In this document: positions 8,743 through 14,768 of the stretch, in pieces
Position numbering within the stretch: the first letter of the stretch is position 1
How the letters are laid out: each line of letters opens with the position of its first letter
NCBI GenBank assembly: GCA_003505715.1
Contig: DNXU01000365.1
Coordinates: forward strand, 1 to 14,768
Source: Cyanobacteria bacterium UBA8803
GTDB lineage: Bacteria; Cyanobacteriota; Cyanobacteriia; Cyanobacteriales; Coleofasciculaceae
Direction: 5' to 3'
Length of the DNA stretch: 14,768 nucleotides
Program-made: the position numbers and the translations under genes
Notes under the pieces: generated by a model
Databases searched by the model: none
Seen by the model: only the letters and a program-made list of their open reading frames with translations
What the model was told of the DNA's origin: nothing

Positions 8743-9270
8743 GGAAATAAGTTTTTTACCTGAGTTAGAGGAAAGTGTATCATCTTATCCTTTGGGGAGG
8801 AAGTAACGAAGCTGTCATGAAGTACCCAATTGAATTCAAACCTTTACAGTGTCCAACCTCAATCGGGTTTTGTTGGACAGGTTGAACAGGTTGGACAGGT
8901 CGAGGCGTATCAGGCGGGGGTGTGTTATCAAGCGAAGAGAGCTGGGGGAGCTGGGGTAAATTCCAGGGCTTATTCTAAGATTTGAGCTGTGGTCGTGACT
9001 GACCGCCCCTGCAAATAATCGATAATGTACACTTCCCAAGCATCGGACGTGTGGAACTGGCTATTGGCTAAGCTTGAGAGCTGTTGTTCTTGTCCCCATT
9101 CCCCTTCGGCTATGCTCAGGGTAAACCCATTCCCCATTCCCCTTCGGCTATGCTCAGGGTAAACCCATTCCCCATTCCCCAAATGACAGAGTGTGGCACT
9201 TCTGGGTGCGGAATGTGGGTTAGATCGAGGTAATGAGACCCAACCTACATTAGCTCCAACTCTCTCTCAA
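8743..9270. other. 528-bp repeat-rich intergenic spacer
   Basis: No convincing gene. It must carry the promoter of the minus-strand cupin-lyase unit near 8745-8850, but no matched -35/-10 pair stands out. It holds three 9-bp tandem units (ttggacagg, ttgaacagg, ttggacagg; 8873-8899), whose sense pairs with gtccaac at 8851-8857, a gggggagctgggg stretch (8943-8955), a 38-bp tandem repeat (9094-9180), and a gtgggtta/acccaacctac dispersed-repeat fragment (9215-9250). A minus-strand reading at 8970-9090 gives about 36 residues of non-repeat protein that I do not recognise; it may be the tail of a decayed gene. Confidence 0.5.
9094..9180. repeat. 38-bp tandem repeat, 2.3 copies
   Basis: Two identical 38-base units (9094-9131 and 9132-9169) start with ccccattccccttcggctat and end with gggtaaacccatt. 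They are followed by a third partial unit, ccccattcccc (9170-9180). Within each unit the ccccatt heptamer theme and the cttcggctatgctcaggg repeat theme are combined, both of which are recognisable cyanobacterial dispersed motifs. Confidence 0.85.
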
Positions 9271-9525
9271 CTAATCATCCACTTCAACTAGGCCAAACAA
9301 GTTAGTCAACTCCTCAGGCATCACATCCAGTGCAATACATAAATCCTGAAATTGCGAAAGGGACAAATTAGCTGGAGTAATTCCCCTTTCCCAATTGCTC
9401 ACAGTTTTACCAGTAACTCCCACAAGTTTAGCAAGCGATGCTTGGGATAGTCCTGCTTGCTTCCTAAGTTTTTTCAATTCAGATTCCGAATCTTGAGTGA
9501 ATTGCTTCCATTTCATAACTAGCAT
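9271..9525 (-). CDS. Small XRE-family helix-turn-helix regulator
   Basis: About 84 residues, almost entirely an XRE/Cro-type DNA-binding domain: ELKKLRKQAGLSQASLAKLV is the first helix pair, and VTGKTVSNWERG the recognition helix with its usual NWERG ending; the rest (LSLSQFQDLCIALDVMPEEL) is the closing helix pair. I place the start at ATG 9525 because AGGG (9533-9530) lies just upstream; ATG 9516 and TTG 9528 are alternatives. It follows the MscS-DEP gene by ten bases in the same direction, so both probably share a transcript. No ligand or effector domain is present. It may regulate its own operon or act as a solo transcription factor; no toxin partner is adjacent. The fold is certain, the target unknown. 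Confidence 0.9.
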   Translation of the reverse strand: MLVMKWKQFTQDSESELKKLRKQAGLSQASLAKLVGVTGKTVSNWERGITPANLSLSQFQDLCIALDVMPEELTNLFGLVEVDD

Positions 9526-9535
9526 CAATCCCTAG

Positions 9536-11608
9536 TTATCCTTCATCGATAGGAAAACGGTAAAATGAGTAATCATCTTGAAAAAAATGTTCATCTAAAA
9601 CAGGACGAATAATACCGCGATCGAGCAGAATTTGTCCCAAATTTATAGCTTCTAACCGCGAACAATTGTACCGCTGCACTAGCCATTCAACCGCCTCTGC
9701 GCCAATAAAGCAACTGGGATAGATATTCAGGTGATAGCTGCGGTCTTTGATTTCCACTCCCCCCGTTTCTCTCATCGCTCTAACCAATGCCTCCATCTCT
9801 GCTTCTGTTATTTCCGTACCTGATATAACCGTTGTTAACGATAGCTCGGATTGGGGTTCTGTTGAGACTGTAGTATCTTGTAGGTGAGACGCTCCGTCAT
9901 GGTTACCCTTCATTTTGGGTTGATCGCGATCAGTGAAGTCGCTCGGATTTTGAGCAGGCGTTGGTGGTGACTTGTAGAGCAAGGCTGCCAGCAGTTCCTC
10001 TAGTTTGGGCGATCGCAAATGCAAGTCGCGCTGGGGAAAGGGCACTTGAATACCATAGCGGTGCAGGCTGGCTTCAATGCGATAGTTCAGGTCGCTCTTA
10101 ACTTTAAACTGCTTCTTGGGGTCTCCCATCCAGACGAGTAGGTTAAAATTGATGGCACTTTCACCAAAACTCTGAAACCATACCTGGGGTGGCGGTTGCA
10201 ATAGCACTTCCGGATGACCTTTGGCAGCTTCCAACAGTGCCACCTGCACTTTTTCCACATTCGAGCCGTAAGCGACTCCCACTGGAATCTGTAAGCGAGA
10301 CACTGGGTTCCCATGACTCCAGTTAATCACCTCGCTCTCCAAAAAGCGGGAATTAGGTACAATAATCGTCACCTGATCCAGGGTGCGAATCTCAGTACTG
10401 CGTGCTCCAATGCGCTCAACCGTTCCCATCAACTCGTTCACCTTTACAAAATCGCCCACCTGAATTGGTCGCTCAAAGGTGATGATCAAGCCACTAATAA
10501 AGTTGTTAGTAATATTCTGGACGCCAAAACCAATCCCCACCCCGAGAACGCTAGCCAGAAGGGTTAACGAACCCACATCCAAGCCCCAAATTTGCAGCAA
10601 AGCAATTAGTCCTAGGAAAGTCAGGATGTACTGCATCAAAACGGCGATGATCTCCTGCACCCTGGGTTCAGCTCCCGTTCGACCCAAGACGTAGGATTTA
10701 AATAGCTGAGTAAGACTGCTGACGGCAAACCACAGCCCGACAGTGAAGCCTAGCAACAAAATTAGTTGGAGGGCAGAATAATAATTGTTGCCCAGATTAA
10801 TTACTGGGGAATTGAGGAAATTGAACAGCTTAACTAGGAAGGTGAACAACTCATAGCGCCAAGTCCGCACCTGAGGAAACAGATCGGTCACGTACAAAAA
10901 AATCGCCGTCCACAGACCGACCTTTACCCCCAACAACCCTAGCTGTAAAAATAATTGGGCAGGCTGTTCCCAACGGTGGAGGGGAGAAGTTGGTTGCCCC
11001 AACCACAAACTCAGGTGGCGCGAGAGTTTTTTTCCCAACACTCCCAAACCCAAGTGCATCGCGATCGCTCCTAGCAGTACTCCCACCCCAAACACTAATG
11101 CCTGACGATAATAGATAGGAGTCCGCTCCAGATGTCCTTGGCGCAAGGCATCTTCGAGAATTCCCTGCCAAATATTGGCTTGCTCCAGGGGGTTGGAGCC
11201 TTCAACCAAGTCTTTTTCAGTAACTGTGAGGAGTTCGCGCTGGCTCCTTTGAGATCGAACAATCGCCAGTTCGTTCTTTGGGAAAACTTCTATTTCCCCT
11301 GGTTGAGGCGATCGCACTTCCTCGGCCAAAGCCTGGTTGATAATATCAGCCCGCTTCACAGCAGTATAGTTATTGCTTAAACTACCTACTTCAAATAAGA
11401 AGCGACCATCCAATACCACAGCAGCTTTATCAGTAGTTTGAACGGGGGGAGTTTGAGCTGAACTGGGCACTGCGATCAAGGTCAGCAGTAAAGTCAATAA
11501 ACTAAGAAGTACCAACCGCCAACGACGCTTGAGAAAATACCAAGATCGCCCTAATAGGGAATAGGGAATAGGGAATAGGGAATAGGGAATAGAAGATTTC
11601 ATATTCAT
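9536..11608 (-). CDS. MscS-family mechanosensitive channel with C-terminal DEP domain
   Basis: Predicted inner-membrane channel that opens on membrane tension, releasing solutes on osmotic downshock. A signal-like segment comes first: KRRWR (27-31), hydrophobic core 32-47, and a likely cleavage after SSA (51). Further membrane helices lie near 165-190, 217-245, 270-300 and 320-345. The MscS pore helix and its exit follow (LASVLGVGIGFGVQNITNNF, then LIITFERPIQVGD, about 345-385), then the beta domain (GARSTEIRTLDQVTIIVPNS) and the alpha-beta domain (to about 540). After a polar linker, residues about 600-690 form a DEP domain (YHLNIYPSCFIGAEAVEWLV, DEHFFQDDYSFYRF), usually linked to membrane or signalling contacts; its fusion to MscS is notable. 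The first 19 codons run through a heptanucleotide repeat, so the true start could be later (for example a TTG before VLLSLL); no ribosome site supports ATG 11608 or 11602. Confidence 0.9.
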   Translation of the reverse strand: MNMKSSIPYSLFPIPYSLLGRSWYFLKRRWRLVLLSLLTLLLTLIAVPSSAQTPPVQTTDKAAVVLDGRFLFEVGSLSNNYTAVKRADIINQALAEEVRSPQPGEIEVFPKNELAIVRSQRSQRELLTVTEKDLVEGSNPLEQANIWQGILEDALRQGHLERTPIYYRQALVFGVGVLLGAIAMHLGLGVLGKKLSRHLSLWLGQPTSPLHRWEQPAQLFLQLGLLGVKVGLWTAIFLYVTDLFPQVRTWRYELFTFLVKLFNFLNSPVINLGNNYYSALQLILLLGFTVGLWFAVSSLTQLFKSYVLGRTGAEPRVQEIIAVLMQYILTFLGLIALLQIWGLDVGSLTLLASVLGVGIGFGVQNITNNFISGLIITFERPIQVGDFVKVNELMGTVERIGARSTEIRTLDQVTIIVPNSRFLESEVINWSHGNPVSRLQIPVGVAYGSNVEKVQVALLEAAKGHPEVLLQPPPQVWFQSFGESAINFNLLVWMGDPKKQFKVKSDLNYRIEASLHRYGIQVPFPQRDLHLRSPKLEELLAALLYKSPPTPAQNPSDFTDRDQPKMKGNHDGASHLQDTTVSTEPQSELSLTTVISGTEITEAEMEALVRAMRETGGVEIKDRSYHLNIYPSCFIGAEAVEWLVQRYNCSRLEAINLGQILLDRGIIRPVLDEHFFQDDYSFYRFPIDEG
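11553..11590. repeat. Heptanucleotide array (AATAGGG)5 in the start region of the MscS gene
   Basis: Five perfect aataggg units (11553-11587) plus aat. On the coding strand it reads as a seven-residue repeat (IPYSLFP) within codons 7-19 of the channel gene. A unit of seven is not a multiple of three, so gain or loss of one unit would shift the reading frame if translation begins upstream of it. Confidence 0.9.
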
Positions 11609-11622
11609 TGAGACTGGCTATA

Positions 11623-11693
11623 TCAAATCCGTGTGAGTGCCGACACTGTAGAGACATTCCGGCAGAACTGCTCTACAACTTAACCGGATTTGA
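11623..11693. repeat. 71-bp MITE-like element upstream of the MscS gene
   Basis: Outer inverted repeat tcaaatccg (11623-11631) and cggatttga (11685-11693) are perfect. An inner stem gtagag (11648-11653) and ctctac (11671-11676) is also perfect. The pattern of nested palindromes with no coding capacity resembles a cyanobacterial dispersed element that I recall. It occupies about half of the 136-base gap between the FHA and channel genes. Confidence 0.6.
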
Positions 11694-11697
11694 AAAT

Positions 11698-11766
11698 CAT
11701 CCCTCATCCCTCATTTCCCCCAACTCCCCCAACTTCCTCATCCCTCATCCCTCATCCCTCATCCTT
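11698..11766. repeat. Heptanucleotide arrays (CATCCCT type)
   Basis: Two catccct units (11698-11711), a degenerate tttcccccaactccccc middle, then three perfect units and one variant, catcctt (11739-11766). The second block overlaps the last eight codons and the stop of the minus-strand FHA gene. It is the reverse complement of the array near 228-246. Confidence 0.85.
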
Positions 11767-12314
11767 GTCGTAGGTGTAGGGGTTGTAGGAACGCGAGGGC
11801 GGGATTGCTCTAGTAGGGAACTAACTATAGCCCAAGCTCCGAACCCCATCAACAGCAGCAATGCGATCCCAATCGACCACACAACCACAGCATTCTTGGG
11901 CAGCGATTTCATGGGCGGGGCTAAATTGGATTGATCCGCACTTTGAGCCGTGGCGTTGAGGTCGTTCGTCCGCATCAATGTTGCCGTGATCTTATAAGGG
12001 CCAATCCGCAGGGTATCCTTACTCGAAAAAGGTTGATGGGCTTGGCGAATTGGTCGCCCATTGAGAAATGTACCGTTGGCACTCCTATTGTCGGTGACGT
12101 AAAGCTGGTTATTTTCCACTGCAATCAGGGCGTGGAACCTAGAGATTTCTTGGTGGACTAACTCCAGATGCGAGACAGGCTGTCCTTCCCAATATTGGGG
12201 CATCTGCTCTATTTCTCGACCTACAGCAATCGGTGCCGCCAAAAGCGATCGCTTTAACTCGGCCATTTCTGGGTCTTCCCACGTCAATTGAATGTACACA
12301 GGTTCTGTAGACAT
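11745..12314 (-). CDS. FHA-domain membrane protein
   Basis: 189 residues. Residues about 25-112 form a forkhead-associated domain that binds phosphothreonine peptides, with the standard residues visible: G32-R33, S58-R59-x-H61 (EISRFHALI) and N80-G81-T82 followed by N85-G86. After a polar linker comes one membrane helix (about 143-167: VVVWSIGIALLLLMGFGAW) and a short Pro/Thr-rich tail. Topology is probably FHA domain in the cytoplasm, tail outside. AAGG six to ten bases before ATG 12314 supports the start. The last residues (RMRDEG) and stop codon are made by the heptanucleotide array, so the original C-terminus has probably been replaced. The gene is divergent from a Ser/Thr kinase gene 209 bases away, whose phosphorylated substrates, or the kinase itself, it may bind (inference). 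The MscS-DEP gene follows in the same direction. Confidence 0.93.
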   Translation of the reverse strand: MSTEPVYIQLTWEDPEMAELKRSLLAAPIAVGREIEQMPQYWEGQPVSHLELVHQEISRFHALIAVENNQLYVTDNRSANGTFLNGRPIRQAHQPFSSKDTLRIGPYKITATLMRTNDLNATAQSADQSNLAPPMKSLPKNAVVVWSIGIALLLLMGFGAWAIVSSLLEQSRPRVPTTPTPTTRMRDEG

Positions 12315-12523
12315 AGAACACCTTGACGCATCATTTTTTATTAGCCATCATGAGCGGAAAATGAAACTACAAGCTCAGTTCTCACGTCAGAACTGGACTG
12401 AGGGAACAAATCCTGATAGCCACAAGCTTATGGGCAATCACAATAATATTAGTTAAAAATAATTAAACAAGGAGAGCTAGAATAGCAACTTCTCTTGTGA
12501 GTAGGGGCTAATATCGGCAAGGT
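12315..12523. promoter_or_regulatory. Divergent promoter region between FHA and kinase genes
   Basis: This 209-base gap must hold promoters for both directions. The part at 12440-12470 is AT-rich (taatat at 12444-12449 is a possible -10 for the kinase gene, but without a convincing -35). An aaggagag at 12469-12476 looks like a ribosome site, but no start codon with an open frame follows it. An inverted repeat lies at 12376-12395. Confidence 0.4.
12376..12395. promoter_or_regulatory. Palindrome, possible operator
   Basis: Perfect seven-base arms cagttct (12376-12382) and agaactg (12389-12395) flank a six-base spacer cacgtc. The position near the middle of a divergent promoter region and the spacing fit a dimeric regulator site; a small stem-loop is the alternative. 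The protein that would bind is unknown; the XRE regulator of this region is only one candidate. Confidence 0.3.
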
Positions 12524-14557
12524 ATGGAATTAAACCTTTTACGTCTATTTCAATCAACCAACCCGGAGACTCCCCTAGGCGGACGTTACAAAATTATCAG
12601 TCAGCTGGGAGCGGGCGGATTCGGTCAAACCTTCCTGGCAGAGGATCTGCATTTGCCGGGTCGCCCTCGCTGCGTGGTCAAACAGCTTAAGCCTCAGGTT
12701 AGTGATGCTCTTAGCCTGCAAACGGCTAGACGCCTCTTCGACACAGAAGCCAAAGTTCTCTATCAGCTAGGCAACCACGACCAAATCCCTCGCCTGATGG
12801 CCCATTTCGAGCAGAATCAGGAGTTTTATCTCACCCAAGAATTAATTCCTGGCCAACCGCTGACTCAAGAACTGGTGAAAGGTCAGCCTTGGTCTGTTGG
12901 CCAGACGATCGCTCTTTTGCAAGATATTCTACAGGTGCTAACCTTTGTCCACCAGCAGAATGTCATCCACCGTGATATCAAGCCCTCTAACCTGATCCGC
13001 CGCGAACGGGACGGTAAAATCGTACTGATTGACTTTGGTGCAGTCAAACAAGTCACTACCCACACCACCAATCCCCTGCCGGGACAGACGAATTTAACCA
13101 TTTCCATTGGCACTCAGGGTTACGTTCCTAAAGAACAATTAGGGGGGCATCCTCGCTTTAGCAGCGATGTCTATGCTGTGGGCATGATTGGTATTCAAGC
13201 CTTAACCGGAGTTCATCCCAGGCTGTTAACAGAAGATCCCCAGACTGGAGAGATCGACTGGCGCGATCGCGCTCCTCAAGTCAGCCCCGAATTGGCCGAT
13301 GTTCTGGATTGCATGATCCGCTATGACTTCCGCGCCCGCTACGCCACAGCAGCAGAAGCTCTAGAAGCCCTGCGGAGTCTACCAGCTGAGCTTCTGGAAT
13401 CAGTGCCACCTCAAGAGATTGAACCAGAACAAACCACAGCAATTTTCCATCCGGAATCGCAAAACTCTGACAGTTACATGGGCACCACAGTGCCAGAGAG
13501 GGCACAATCCTCCCCTAACCAATCCCAGCGTGCAACTCGCCCCATAAATGCTGCCAACTCAGCAGGGGAAATTAGATCTTCAGGCTCAATACCCACGATT
13601 GCCGCATCGGAGTTGCCCTCCCAAAAATTGGTTAAACCTCTCGCCATTGTCGCAGTTTTAGTGGCGGTCGGCACTAGCTTAGCGATCGCTAAAGTGTTCC
13701 TGTTACCTCAACTCTCCAATCAAACAGTATCTAAAAACCAGGGACAGGTGGCAAATATCCCCTCCGATCCTACTGCCAGTCTGACTCCAGCAACCCCGAT
13801 TGAGGGAGCATCTCCGGTGAGTCCGACTCAGGCGTCTCCCTCACTAACTCCCAACAGTACATCCCCAGCTAATTCCACTCAGGCGTCCCCATCCCCAACT
13901 TCTAACTCTTCAGCCTCGACAACGAAAGCCCCATCCCCAGCCACCTCTGGGGTAGAGCCAGCCCCATCCCCAGCCACTTCTGCGGCTAAACCCGCCCCAT
14001 CCTCAACAACCTCTGGAGCCAAGCCAGCTGCATCCCCAGCCTCTCCTCCAGCCACCCCAGCCCCTGTGGCTCCACAACCACCAAAAGATACAGCAACTGC
14101 CGAAACCTATTGGAAACGCTGCTATGACTTGAACGTGCAGCAGCAAGCGGCGCGAGCGATCGTGGAGTGCGATCGCGCTCTTGCCCTCAACCCCAACTAT
14201 CCCGAAGCCTTATGGAGCAAAGGTGCTGCTCTAGAACAGCAGGGAAACCCGCTCGAAGCGCTCAAACTTTACGAACAAGCGATCCAACAAAAGCCGGGGT
14301 TTGCTGAGGCTTGGAATAATCGGGGAACGACTCTCCTGAAGTTGGGCCGCGCTAATGAAGCTGTTTCAGCCTATGAGAAAGCCATTGAAATTAAGCCCGA
14401 TTTTGCCAATGCCTGGGCTAACCAGGGTGCAGCCCTTTGGGAGATAGGACGCTTCGATCAGGCGATCGCTTCTATGGATAAAGCCATCCAACTCGATCCC
14501 AACAACCAAGATGCAATTAAGCTGCGTCAGTTAGCACGGGAAAAATTAGGGCACTAA
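12524..14557 (+). CDS. Membrane Ser/Thr protein kinase with C-terminal TPRs
   Basis: 677 residues. The kinase domain is at about 20-290: glycine loop LGAGGFGQT (28-36), catalytic lysine K53 in CVVKQL, catalytic loop H149-R150-D151 with K153 and N156 (HRDIKPSN), metal-binding D170-F171-G172, and GTQGYVPKEQ in the activation segment, where PKE stands for the usual APE/PPE. All key residues are present, so it should be active. A Ser/Thr/Pro linker leads to one membrane helix (about 372-392), then a Pro/Ala/Ser/Thr-rich spacer (about 400-520) with 11-residue repeats. Three to four TPR units follow (about 525-677; for example EALWSKGAALEQQGNPLEAL and AEAWNNRGTTLLKLGRANEA), probably outside the membrane, for protein contacts. 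The start ATG 12524 has AAGG only two to three bases upstream, which is unusually close. Divergent from the FHA gene, a natural partner for a Ser/Thr kinase. Substrates unknown. Confidence 0.95.
   Translation: MELNLLRLFQSTNPETPLGGRYKIISQLGAGGFGQTFLAEDLHLPGRPRCVVKQLKPQVSDALSLQTARRLFDTEAKVLYQLGNHDQIPRLMAHFEQNQEFYLTQELIPGQPLTQELVKGQPWSVGQTIALLQDILQVLTFVHQQNVIHRDIKPSNLIRRERDGKIVLIDFGAVKQVTTHTTNPLPGQTNLTISIGTQGYVPKEQLGGHPRFSSDVYAVGMIGIQALTGVHPRLLTEDPQTGEIDWRDRAPQVSPELADVLDCMIRYDFRARYATAAEALEALRSLPAELLESVPPQEIEPEQTTAIFHPESQNSDSYMGTTVPERAQSSPNQSQRATRPINAANSAGEIRSSGSIPTIAASELPSQKLVKPLAIVAVLVAVGTSLAIAKVFLLPQLSNQTVSKNQGQVANIPSDPTASLTPATPIEGASPVSPTQASPSLTPNSTSPANSTQASPSPTSNSSASTTKAPSPATSGVEPAPSPATSAAKPAPSSTTSGAKPAASPASPPATPAPVAPQPPKDTATAETYWKRCYDLNVQQQAARAIVECDRALALNPNYPEALWSKGAALEQQGNPLEALKLYEQAIQQKPGFAEAWNNRGTTLLKLGRANEAVSAYEKAIEIKPDFANAWANQGAALWEIGRFDQAIASMDKAIQLDPNNQDAIKLRQLAREKLGH
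13928..14059 (+). repeat. 33-nt in-frame tandem repeat in the kinase linker, four units
   Basis: Units at 13928-13960, 13961-13993, 13994-14026 and 14027-14059 encode APSPATSGVEP, APSPATSAAKP, APSSTTSGAKP and AASPASPPATP. The first three are close copies and the fourth is degenerate. The repeat lengthens a flexible Pro/Ala/Ser/Thr spacer between the membrane helix and the TPRs without changing frame. Confidence 0.85.
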
Positions 14558-14577
14558 TTTAACCAATAGGAGAGAAA

Positions 14578-14613
14578 ATGACCATGGAGGGATTCCGGCA
14601 CGGGCAATCCTGA
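14578..14613 (+). other. 11-codon reading frame with good ribosome site
   Basis: AGGAGA (14568-14573) stands four bases before ATG 14578, and the frame ends after eleven residues (MTMEGFRHGQS). It is 20 bases beyond the kinase stop. It could be the surviving start of a decayed gene or chance. I do not claim a product. Confidence 0.2.
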
Positions 14614-14691
14614 TGATTACCCATAAGTTGTACTGCACGGCTATGGGGTTACTGATGGATCTGATATCATGTCCGGTTGATTAACCATAAT

Positions 14692-14716
14692 AAAACCAGC
14701 TCTTTGGGCGGGTTTT
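14692..14716 (+). terminator. Stem-loop terminator after the kinase gene
   Basis: aaaaccagc (14692-14700) pairs with gcgggtttt (14708-14716) except for one mismatch, giving a nine-position stem with a seven-base loop and a terminal tttt. Its place about 135 bases after the kinase stop fits an intrinsic terminator, though the T-run is part of the stem. A second inverted copy of the gggcgggttt arm (aaacccgccc, 14757-14766) shows that it is also part of a larger palindromic repeat. Confidence 0.45.
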
Positions 14717-14766
14717 GACTTAAGACCTATCTGTGCTGTCTCAAGAATTTGTCACTAAACCCGCCC
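14706..14766. repeat. Inverted repeat of a common GC-rich cyanobacterial motif
   Basis: gggcgggttt (14706-14715) and aaacccgccc (14757-14766) are perfect ten-base inverted repeats 41 bases apart. The taaacccgcccct string at the window edge is a frequent dispersed repeat in cyanobacteria (recalled). The element probably continues beyond the window. Confidence 0.5.
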
Positions 14767-14768
14767 CT

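Noticed and set aside
8873..8899. Three 9-bp tandem units as an iteron or operator array
   Set aside because: Only three units, one imperfect, with no replication gene or recognisable promoter beside them.
8970..9182. Minus-strand open frame of 70 codons
   Set aside because: Half of it is translation of the 38-bp tandem repeat; the remaining 36 residues match nothing I know, so it is not called as a gene.
9271..9525. XRE regulator as an antitoxin
   Set aside because: No small toxin gene is adjacent; its neighbour ten bases upstream is the channel gene.
11698..11766. Repeat arrays as a CRISPR
   Set aside because: Units are contiguous seven-base repeats without spacers, and no cas gene is present.

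Overview
The window looks like a piece of a filamentous cyanobacterial chromosome. Evidence: twelve copies of the palindrome GCGATCGC (HIP1), heptanucleotide tandem arrays, small palindromic repeats of types common in cyanobacteria, and gene families typical of the group (AAA-like ATPases with a GKT/S P-loop, Ser/Thr kinase with TPRs, FHA protein, large MscS channel). The genus cannot be fixed from this sequence.

Layout. (1) 1-4532, plus strand: after a repeat-rich leader come two tightly coupled genes for large signalling ATPases, an N-terminal LuxR-type HTH fused to a TIR-like domain and an AAA-like ATPase, and a second AAA-like ATPase with a TRADD-N-like segment and a helical C-terminus. 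This is an NLR-like (STAND-type) conflict or cell-fate module by architecture. (2) 4529-4903: remains of an IS1634-type transposase gene, abutted by a 92-bp MITE-like element with perfect 12-bp inverted ends. (3) 8742-4904, minus strand: a two-gene operon, a cupin-like 238-residue protein followed by a 1015-residue GH31 enzyme whose active-site signature is that of alpha-1,4-glucan lyase, not alpha-glucosidase. (4) 8743-9270: a repeat-filled spacer. (5) 12314-9271, minus strand: FHA membrane protein, MscS channel with a C-terminal DEP domain, and a small XRE regulator. (6) 12524-14557, plus strand and divergent from the FHA gene: membrane Ser/Thr kinase with TPRs, then a probable terminator and the edge of another repeat.

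How the genes may work together. The lyase would split glycogen-type glucan to 1,5-anhydro-D-fructose. The cupin partner is a candidate for the next step, because it resembles in outline the cupin part of aldos-2-ulose dehydratase, which acts on that sugar. That link is inference. The divergent kinase and FHA genes suggest a phospho-signalling pair at the membrane, with the channel gene downstream of FHA. The roughly 7 kb from 2995 to 10008, covering the end of the second ATPase gene, the transposon remains and the lyase operon, has no HIP1 site, whereas the rest of the window has twelve in about 7.8 kb. This suggests that the middle arrived later than its surroundings. The strongest candidate for something little described is the lyase-cupin operon; second is the paired TIR/TRADD-N ATPase module.
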